From Spartobacteria bacterium (GTDB taxonomy: Bacteria; Verrucomicrobiota; Verrucomicrobiae; Chthoniobacterales; UBA6821): a stretch of DNA of 11,232 nucleotides. The stretch is from contig PLEU01000096.1 in NCBI GenBank assembly GCA_003136515.1, forward strand, positions 15,427 through 26,658, read 5' to 3'. The position numbers and the translations under genes are program-made. Of the stretch, positions 6,029 through 11,232 are shown one piece after another (within the stretch, counting starts at the first letter, position 1; each line of letters starts with the position of its first letter). Below the pieces are notes generated by a model. That model was not told where the DNA came from, ran no database searches, and was given only the letters and a program-made list of their open reading frames with translations.

Positions 6029-6661
6029 TCAGCAAACTGGAACAAAGATAATCTTACCCCCGATTTCACTGCGTTTGACCGCAACTCCGATCACCTCGCT
6101 GATCATGTTTTCTTCCAGCGCACGAGCCTCGGGATAAACCTTCATGATAGATTCGAGTGGATTGTGACTTTCCAAGATCGCCCATGGCACTCCCTCCCTG
6201 TTCCTCTCCAGAGTACTCATACACCCATCCTGATCACGCAGGTGGGCCAGCATACCAGCTCGTTCTTCCTCAGCAGGAACGTCGATAGCCTCTCGATAGC
6301 GTTCCTCCTGGGAGCGGAAAAATCTGGCCAGCATTTTCTGCGGCGCCGTCGGACCAAATAGCCCCGCCGACTCACGCAGCAGGCCTAGGGCCAGTGAATC
6401 CCCTGTATCGGCAAAAAGACGTTCGCCAGATGCAGCAAGCCTGTAGAGCACTCTGGGGCGCCCCTTGACCACAGGTTCTCGCCAGGTGCTGAGATGTCCA
6501 GTGGAGACTAGCGCCAAGCAATGAGCCTTGACGCCCATGTAGCTCATGTCGAGAGCCTTCGCTAGACTGGCCACGCTCATCCCCGCTCCGGACCGCTTGA
6601 TCTGCTCGAGAACAGCGAGGCGTGGTCCTCGTCCAGCTCCCAACATGAGATTCTTCCTCAT
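6029..6661 (-). CDS. SufR-like (DeoR-type HTH) transcriptional regulator lacking Fe-S cysteines
   Basis: Predicted cytoplasmic DNA-binding regulator, 210 residues. The winged HTH covers about 15-78: LEQIKRSGAGMSVASLAKAL, then SYMGVKAHCLALVSTGHL, then the wing GRPRVLYRLAASGE. The C-terminal half follows the SufR layout (GVPWAILESHNPLESI...YPEARALEENMISEVIG). SufR proteins ligate an Fe-S cluster with cysteines in this segment. Here the aligned positions are Asn167 and Arg180. The only cysteines are 48 (in the HTH), 147 and 210. Metal or redox sensing through the classical cluster is therefore unlikely. The ATG at 6661 has a good ribosome site (GGGAGAG, 8 bases upstream) and overlaps the exonuclease stop as ATGA, so translation is probably coupled. 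No suf genes are visible nearby. The family assignment is moderately sure; the ligand is unknown. Confidence 0.72.
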   Translation of the reverse strand: MRKNLMLGAGRGPRLAVLEQIKRSGAGMSVASLAKALDMSYMGVKAHCLALVSTGHLSTWREPVVKGRPRVLYRLAASGERLFADTGDSLALGLLRESAGLFGPTAPQKMLARFFRSQEERYREAIDVPAEEERAGMLAHLRDQDGCMSTLERNREGVPWAILESHNPLESIMKVYPEARALEENMISEVIGVAVKRSEIGGKIIFVPVC

Positions 6662-7734
6662 GAAAAGAGCTCTCCCTGAGTCGAAACTGTTGACTGCTCA
6701 TTGCTTATCACTGTTTCTCCCGAATCGCTTCTGAGCACTGTCCGATGATCCCTCTCCACTGAATCCAGAATCCCTGATCCTGAAGGCTTTGCGCGCGCCT
6801 CCCACTCCCGTTCGACTTCGGCCGTCAATCCGCGAAATTCGAGATTTCGGAGCGCTTCAATCAATTCAGGATAGCGTGGCGCAATCGTCATGGTCGGGAT
6901 CGGAGCCGGTAGCGGCAGATCGAGATCCAGCGCAACCATCCGGCGATTATCACGGATGAGTCCGAGTGATTCGCCGATTTTTTCGCGCACCTTCGGATCG
7001 ATATCGACTCCAGAGAGAAGATGCTCCAAGGAGCCGTACTGATTGATCCATTTGGCGGCGGTTTTCCCCCCCACGCCCGGAACTCCCCTTATGTTGTCGG
7101 CAGCATCACCGGTGAGGGCGAGCACATCAGCAATTTGCTCCGGCTCCACCCCCCACTTGTCACGCACCTCGGACACACCAAGCAATTTGAACCCCGCATT
7201 CCCCTCACCCAAGTCGGCCTTGGCCGTGGAGTAGATTGAGACACCCGCCCTGACAAGTTGGAGGATATCCTTGTCGTTGGTCGCCACGACACACTCGATC
7301 CCCCGGCCCACTGCCTCCATCACATACGAGGCAATCAGATCATCGGCCTCTGTGTCGGGAAGAAAGAGGCTCTTCACGCCGAGCAGCGGCACCACCTTCT
7401 GAAGCGGTTCTTGTTGCACCTCCAGATCATCCGGCATCGCGTCACGATGCTGTTTATAAGCGGGCTGAAGCTGCGTGCGACGCTCCGGCAAACCGGCATC
7501 CCACACTACGGCAGCATAATCCGGCTTTAGGTCGGCTAGCATCCGCCGGAGAGCCTTGATGAATCCGTAGATGGCATTGGTCGGCTCTCCCCGCGAATTA
7601 CTCAGCCCCCGGATGGCAAAGAATGATCTGTAGAGATAGTAATGTCCATCCACGAGCAGGAGCCTACCCCCTCCCAATTTTTCTATCCCCGCCGCATCTT
7701 CCAATGTGGTAACCACGCTGGGATACTCATTCAC
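6658..7734 (-). CDS. Stand-alone 5'-3' exonuclease / flap endonuclease (Pol I N-terminal type)
   Basis: Predicted structure-specific 5' nuclease that removes flaps or RNA primers during replication and repair; here it is not fused to a polymerase. The 358-residue product carries acidic metal-site residues in family positions: Asp29 (LLLVDGHYYLYRSF), Asp79 (VVWDAG), Glu129/Asp131/Asp132 (DTEADDLIA), Asp154 and Asp156 (TNDKD), Asp210 and Asp213 (LTGDAADN). The helix-three-turn-helix motif GVPGVGGKTAAKWI is at 217-230. Basic Arg/Lys in ERRTQLQPAYKQHR fit the arch region. After about residue 315 comes a polar, Ser/Thr-rich tail ending in QGELF (353-357), which resembles a bacterial sliding-clamp-binding pentapeptide. 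The GTG start overlaps the stop of the upstream PAS gene by 8 bases (GTGAATGA), and its stop overlaps the next gene by 4. No polymerase gene is visible nearby. Confidence 0.9.
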   Translation of the reverse strand: MNEYPSVVTTLEDAAGIEKLGGGRLLLVDGHYYLYRSFFAIRGLSNSRGEPTNAIYGFIKALRRMLADLKPDYAAVVWDAGLPERRTQLQPAYKQHRDAMPDDLEVQQEPLQKVVPLLGVKSLFLPDTEADDLIASYVMEAVGRGIECVVATNDKDILQLVRAGVSIYSTAKADLGEGNAGFKLLGVSEVRDKWGVEPEQIADVLALTGDAADNIRGVPGVGGKTAAKWINQYGSLEHLLSGVDIDPKVREKIGESLGLIRDNRRMVALDLDLPLPAPIPTMTIAPRYPELIEALRNLEFRGLTAEVEREWEARAKPSGSGILDSVERDHRTVLRSDSGETVISNEQSTVSTQGELFS

Positions 7735-8467
7735 GGGGGATTACCGGACTCACGACTCTGGACGACTTGTCTTCCGAGAGAATGGTCAGCAAAACGGTTT
7801 CCCCCATCCAGTCAAGAACCCTAGTATCTCCCTTGTAGGGCAGTCCATATATCGAAAGAGGCAGGGGTTCGTCATGATTATCACTCTCCAGACGTTGGAG
7901 ATACTCCGAAATACTCTTGCCCTGACGCTCTGGGGGGGCCAAAAGATCGAAAAAGCTATAAAAGCTGCGTCTCTTTTCCAGCTCGGGGATAATGTTGCGA
8001 GCGGTATCGTTGGAATAGAGAATTTTGCCATTCTGATTCGAGACCAGAATCGCCGAGGGAAGCTTGTTCAGGACGACTGCCAGTTCCTGCTGAGCCCGCC
8101 GAAGACGGTTCAGTATAAAACAGAGATAGCAGGCGATAAATCCGACCATCGCATACGTGGCGGCCCTGAGCATTGGTATCACTGATTGATCGGTATACTG
8201 CCTTCCGGTAAAGAGGAGATGCATTCTCGGAGAGAGAAAAATCATACAAACAATCACCGTATAGACAATGGACCAAGGAACCATCTGGTAGGGCTTCAGT
8301 GTCAATGCCATAATCATCATTCCCAGCACTGCAAAGAAGGGAGTGAATGTACCCATTGGCATCAGCCAGTCGGCAAGCAAAACCACTGTGATATAGATTC
8401 CAGGAATAAAAAACTTCATGAAATCCACCCCCATTGGGGAGACGCCAGTAGATCGATGATTCATCAT
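7727..8467 (-). CDS. Four-helix membrane protein with cytoplasmic PAS domain, no output domain
   Basis: Predicted membrane-anchored sensor of unknown signal, 246 residues from ATG 8467. This start has a ribosome site GGAGAA 5 bases upstream; the earlier ATG 8488 has none. Hydrophobic helices fall at about 19-37, 40-57, 61-79 and 98-118, with a polar loop (80-97) before the last helix. A short basic, coiled-coil-like linker RLRRAQQELAVVLNKLP follows. Residues 135-235 resemble a PAS domain: SAILVSNQNGKILYSNDTARNI opening, central FFDLLAPP region and DTRVLDWMGETVLLTIL end strands. The protein stops just after the PAS fold, with no kinase, GGDEF, EAL or HTH domain. It overlaps the exonuclease gene by 8 bases and follows the glycosyltransferase gene. 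It may act by protein contact, for example on the exosortase or EPS machinery. PAS assignment is from motif shape only. Confidence 0.7.
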   Translation of the reverse strand: MMNHRSTGVSPMGVDFMKFFIPGIYITVVLLADWLMPMGTFTPFFAVLGMMIMALTLKPYQMVPWSIVYTVIVCMIFLSPRMHLLFTGRQYTDQSVIPMLRAATYAMVGFIACYLCFILNRLRRAQQELAVVLNKLPSAILVSNQNGKILYSNDTARNIIPELEKRRSFYSFFDLLAPPERQGKSISEYLQRLESDNHDEPLPLSIYGLPYKGDTRVLDWMGETVLLTILSEDKSSRVVSPVIPRE

Positions 8468-8535
8468 ACTAATTCTCCAAGAACTCATAATTCAACCAGT
8501 TATCCTTATCATGAGTTGCATGCGTTCAAAGGCAA

Positions 8536-9804
8536 TCAAACGCCTGAGTCCCCTTCTTGCAAGCTTTTGTAGGGATCATTGAAAGTCACCTCTTGAAAGA
8601 CCTTTTGTATCTTGTTCTGCCATATGGCCTGTGAAAAATGGCTGCTCAGTCGAGCAAAGCCTGCCCTTCCCATCACCGCCCCCTGCTCAGGGTGCTCGAG
8701 GATTCCCCGTATGGCCGCTGCCATTTCGCTGGGAGCACTAGGTTCCACAAGAATCCCCCCCTTTCCATCTTCTATGATCTCCGGAAGAGCCCCGATACGG
8801 TGTGCAACCACGGGTCTGCATTTGGCCCAAGACTCCAGAACCACCATTCCAAAGGGTTCCATCCAGATCGAGGGCACCACGGAACATGCCGTATTAGCCC
8901 AGATCGACTCTGCTTCAGCAGACTTTAAAAAGCCGGTGAATCTGACATTCCGTAACGCCAGAGTTTCGGCCAGCGCTTCGAGTTTTTCCCGTTCGGGACC
9001 ATCACCGACGATCCAGAGAATCCTTCCCATGTTTTGCAGAGACACCCACGCCCTGAGAAGCCATTCGACTCCCTTCTCATTGGAGAGCCTTCCCACAAAG
9101 AGGACATCTCCTGCTGGAGGGTAGGGAGGAGGCTCTTTCCGGACATCCAGAAAATGATGGATCGTGGTGATGCGCTCCGCTGGAATCCCCATGCGCACAT
9201 GCTCCTTTTTCTGCGCATCACTGATAGCAATCCAGTGCTGTACCTTGTCGAACACGTCCAGTCTCTTCACCCGCTTCATGATCCCACCCATCACGCCGCT
9301 CTGGATCCTGCTGTCATGCCAGCAGGCTGTTTGAAAGGCCGAAAAGAACTTGCCATCAATACAGCGCTGACACGGCTCACCGTGATTCATGAAAAAACCG
9401 TTGATACATCCCAGGCGATAGTTGTGTAGATACTGCACAATGGGAACCCCGAGCTTGAAGGCGATGGCATAGACTGACGGCGACATCGCTGGAAACACAT
9501 TATGGACGAGCCAGCAATCATACCTTCCCAGCTGATGGTAGCGGCGCAGATTTGAGATCACTTCCCAGTTGGAGACCGCCTTGAGCGCCCCCACTGTCTT
9601 CCTCAAGACGTTGGAAGAGAAGAGATCCGTGCTGGAATAGATGAAGAAACCGACATCGAACTCGCTTTGAAGAGCATCCCCTATCCTGTAGACACTTCCC
9701 TCTTCGCCTCCGTACTCCTTGTAGCGCGAGAAAATCTGAAGGATTCGCCGCGGCCTCTCTCTTACCTCCTGTCCGGAATTATGGCCATGAGTCGGAATGA
9801 TCAC
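8536..9804 (-). CDS. Glycosyltransferase family 4 protein
   Basis: Probable retaining, nucleotide-sugar-dependent glycosyltransferase for exopolysaccharide or another surface glycan, 422 residues, of the usual GT4 size. The N-terminal domain has FSRYKEYGGEEGSVYRI (acceptor-side glycine region), VHNVFPAMSP and LHNYRLGC. A Cys-containing patch (C133, C145, C148, C161) is common in this GT4 branch. The C-terminal GT-B domain has VGRLSNEKGVEWLL (237-250), VGDGPERE (266-273) and the donor-site E-x7-E signature EPFGMVVLE (316-324), followed by GALPEII. The GTG start lies 8 bases after the exosortase stop and lacks a Shine-Dalgarno, so it probably depends on coupling. The neighbourhood matches exosortase-linked EPS loci. 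The sugar donor and acceptor are unknown. Confidence 0.92.
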   Translation of the reverse strand: MIIPTHGHNSGQEVRERPRRILQIFSRYKEYGGEEGSVYRIGDALQSEFDVGFFIYSSTDLFSSNVLRKTVGALKAVSNWEVISNLRRYHQLGRYDCWLVHNVFPAMSPSVYAIAFKLGVPIVQYLHNYRLGCINGFFMNHGEPCQRCIDGKFFSAFQTACWHDSRIQSGVMGGIMKRVKRLDVFDKVQHWIAISDAQKKEHVRMGIPAERITTIHHFLDVRKEPPPYPPAGDVLFVGRLSNEKGVEWLLRAWVSLQNMGRILWIVGDGPEREKLEALAETLALRNVRFTGFLKSAEAESIWANTACSVVPSIWMEPFGMVVLESWAKCRPVVAHRIGALPEIIEDGKGGILVEPSAPSEMAAAIRGILEHPEQGAVMGRAGFARLSSHFSQAIWQNKIQKVFQEVTFNDPYKSLQEGDSGV

Positions 9805-9812
9805 GGGAGCAT

Positions 9813-10814
9813 TCAGTATAGATCCTGGTTAGGATCGGGCTTCTTTTCAGCTGGTTCACTCATGGTCTCGGCCACCACCGTGCTGGCCACCTTGCCCCAG
9901 TCCTGATTAAGCAACGAGCCGATCCCCATCATTCCTAAAAGAGCAACGATAAAAACAAGATATCCCGCAGTCAGATGGAACCATGATGGGTTCTCCAGAG
10001 GATTCTTGCCGAGAGCAAACTCACTACCAAAGAGCACCGTGCCTATGGTCAGCATCACGATCCTTGCGAGGTTCCCCAGCACGGCGAGCGGGACGGAGCA
10101 GATGAAGAGGAACCATTTCTTCCAGGCTTCCTGGAGCGTGAATTGTGCAAATAGAGCACTCACCATCATCAGGGCAAAGAGCGAGCGGATGCCGCTACAG
10201 GGATTGGCCACATCAACTGCGAATTTCTGCCCGGCCTCCAGATGGAGAGTGGGATCGGGTGCGGAGAGAATCCCCGTTCCGCTCAGCACAACCGGAATGC
10301 CGATCAGGTTTAGCACATGCACGCTGACATTTGACATGATGTACCGGAGGGGCAGCTCCACGTAGATATCAAGACCTGGGAAAGGAATCGCAAAGATCAG
10401 GAAAGAAATCGGGAAAGCCAGCTCCTTGAGAAATTCCCATCCGAGCAGCCACCAGACCGTGCCAGCCAGAATCAGCATGATGCTGACAAGGCCAATGAAG
10501 GTCACATCGGCCTGATTACCCGCCCAGAATAAAACCAACCCTCCGATCAGGAGTGCTAGCCCCCCGATGCCAGGATGAGGGGTCAGCGCGAACAACTTCT
10601 CCCGCCTAGTATAGATCAGGAAGAGTGCGAGCGGAACAACGAGAAAACCATGTCCGAGATCCTCATTCTCCATCCAATTCCGCCAGATAAAAAGACCAAG
10701 TGAATAGCTCGATTCCGACAGCCCGAAGCTGTACTGGAGCGAGAGCAGTACCGCCATGAGAGCGACGCAGACAAGTCCGGTTGCAGCAAGTATGCGGTTG
10801 GTGGAGGAGGACAT
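9813..10814 (-). CDS. Exosortase (EpsH/Xrt family, PEP-CTERM-type protein sorting)
   Basis: Multi-pass inner-membrane transpeptidase-like enzyme that is thought to cleave and anchor proteins carrying a C-terminal PEP-CTERM-type tail. The 333-residue product has around eight hydrophobic helices. All three conserved active-site residues are present: Cys206 in VANPCSGIRSL, Arg251 in LGNLARI and His280 in WFHLTAGYLVF. Other family cues are the LGHGFLVVPLALFLIYTR segment near the N-terminus and the PFPGLDIYVELPLR segment at about 145-157. A 30-residue polar C-terminal tail rich in Glu, Lys and Pro follows the last helix. It begins at ATG 10814 and is followed after 8 bases by a GT4 glycosyltransferase gene, the usual EPS coupling. 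The probable EpsI-like gene lies upstream. No PEP-CTERM substrate gene is visible here. Confidence 0.93.
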   Translation of the reverse strand: MSSSTNRILAATGLVCVALMAVLLSLQYSFGLSESSYSLGLFIWRNWMENEDLGHGFLVVPLALFLIYTRREKLFALTPHPGIGGLALLIGGLVLFWAGNQADVTFIGLVSIMLILAGTVWWLLGWEFLKELAFPISFLIFAIPFPGLDIYVELPLRYIMSNVSVHVLNLIGIPVVLSGTGILSAPDPTLHLEAGQKFAVDVANPCSGIRSLFALMMVSALFAQFTLQEAWKKWFLFICSVPLAVLGNLARIVMLTIGTVLFGSEFALGKNPLENPSWFHLTAGYLVFIVALLGMMGIGSLLNQDWGKVASTVVAETMSEPAEKKPDPNQDLY

Positions 10815-11038
10815 GGAAAACGATTTATAAAACCTAACTACAGAAAGCTAAAACGTTAAAAAAGCCGAACCATCAAAATTACTAATTGGTGATTCCTTGG
10901 TTTTTTGAACAGAGGCGCATCATTTAAGATAGCATAGGTAGCCATTCAGCGAGGCAAGAGCAGATTCGATCTCTGTCCGGTATGAGGAAGTGAACGGGCA
11001 GGAATCCTTGGTTTTTTGGTTCTTAACTGAGTCTGTTT
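10815..11038. repeat. 224-base gap with a 14-base direct repeat upstream of the exosortase gene
   Basis: This spacer between two minus-strand genes contains TCCTTGGTTTTTTG twice on the plus strand, at 10894-10907 and 11005-11018, 111 bases apart. Flanking bases are also similar (GATTCC and GAATCC before, GAAC and GGTTC after). The segment between the copies has no convincing ORF. A loosely paired AT-rich hairpin (about 10867-10893) followed by six Ts on the minus strand may be a weak terminator for the upstream gene. The exosortase promoter must lie here if the gene has one, but no strong -35/-10 pair stands out. Confidence 0.45.
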
Positions 11039-11232
11039 TCAGTTTCTCGCCGTGGCGGCTTTTTCGCCTTCCTTCTTCATCACCTGCAGGGCCATCTCAG
11101 CTATAAAATCTGCAATCATGGACTGCGTCTCCTCCGCATTCTTCCCGTCCCTTTTGAATCCCTCCAGTATCGGGCCGCTCACCGCGACATAGGCCCAACG
11201 GTGATTCTTATGATGCATGACCCGGTCCCAGC
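11039..11232 (-). CDS. C-terminal fragment, probable exosortase-associated EpsI-like protein
   Basis: Open frame running in from the right edge, 64 codons visible, ending TGA at 11041-11039. The sequence includes WDRVMHHKNHRWAYVAVSGP and a helix MIADFIAEMALQVMKK, followed by a charged tail. This pattern (a strand ending in a VSGP-like turn, then a long amphipathic C-terminal helix) resembles the end of EpsI-family exosortase partners. The place next to an exosortase supports it. The conserved N-terminal part is outside the window, so the name is tentative. It would be upstream of the exosortase gene in the same direction, separated by 224 bases. Confidence 0.5.
   Translation of the reverse strand, partial: WDRVMHHKNHRWAYVAVSGPILEGFKRDGKNAEETQSMIADFIAEMALQVMKKEGEKAATARN

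Noticed and set aside
9742..9778. Strong Shine-Dalgarno-like CAGGAGGTAAG inside the glycosyltransferase 5' end
   Set aside because: No ATG, GTG or TTG follows in frame at a usable distance, so the GTG at 9804 remains the best start.
10856..10945. 29-codon minus-strand frame upstream of the exosortase gene
   Set aside because: It has no Shine-Dalgarno, spans one of the direct repeats and shows no recognisable feature.
1..11232. tRNA, rRNA, CRISPR array, transposase or toxin-antitoxin pair
   Set aside because: Reading both strands showed no cloverleaf-like sequence, regularly spaced repeats, transposase motifs or small paired toxin/antitoxin frames.

Overview
The window looks like a piece of a Gram-negative chromosome. 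The exosortase with a probable EpsI partner, the SufR-like (DeoR-type) regulator, the NADase-type glycan-binding domain and several GTG/TTG starts without a clear Shine-Dalgarno together suggest Verrucomicrobiota or a close PVC relative. That placement is inference from gene content, not from a marker gene. Almost everything is on the minus strand. The exception is a two-gene plus-strand unit at 4933-5977. No rRNA, tRNA, CRISPR array, insertion sequence or integrase was seen.

Region 1, about 1-5977, is a metal-homeostasis neighbourhood. Reading right to left on the minus strand it holds a GH8 endo-glycanase (4781-3546), a zinc/manganese-type ABC importer (binding protein 3443-2610, ATPase 2516-1725, permease 1732-908) and an FTR1-type iron permease cut by the left edge (665 to <1). 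On the plus strand, divergent from the GH8 gene, is a Fur/Zur-family metalloregulator (4933-5313). It is followed after 7 bases by a secreted protein with a NADase-type glycan-binding (discoidin-like) domain (5321-5977). The importer promoter carries tandem GATAAT-type hexamers exactly between a plausible -35 and -10. Similar hexamers lie on the FTR1 start codon. A simple reading is that the local Fur/Zur protein represses the importer and perhaps FTR1.

Region 2, about 6029-11232, is a minus-strand run with very tight spacing. From upstream to downstream it holds the C-terminus of a probable EpsI-like exosortase partner (>11232 to 11039), an exosortase with intact Cys/Arg/His residues (10814-9813), a GT4 glycosyltransferase (9804-8536), a four-helix membrane protein with a single PAS domain and no output domain (8467-7727), a stand-alone 5'-3' exonuclease of the Pol I N-terminal type (7734-6658) and a SufR-like HTH regulator (6661-6029). 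The last three genes overlap by 8 and 4 bases. This places envelope/exopolysaccharide sorting genes in one likely transcript with a DNA-repair nuclease and a regulator.

The observations most worth checking are: the Asp-to-Asn change at the usual GH8 base (a GH8b signature); the candidate metal operators; the palindromic operator-like element upstream of FTR1; the probable sliding-clamp peptide at the exonuclease C-terminus; the missing Fe-S cysteines in the SufR-like protein; the PAS receptor without an effector; and a 9-codon leader ORF with a strong Shine-Dalgarno in front of the Fur/Zur gene.
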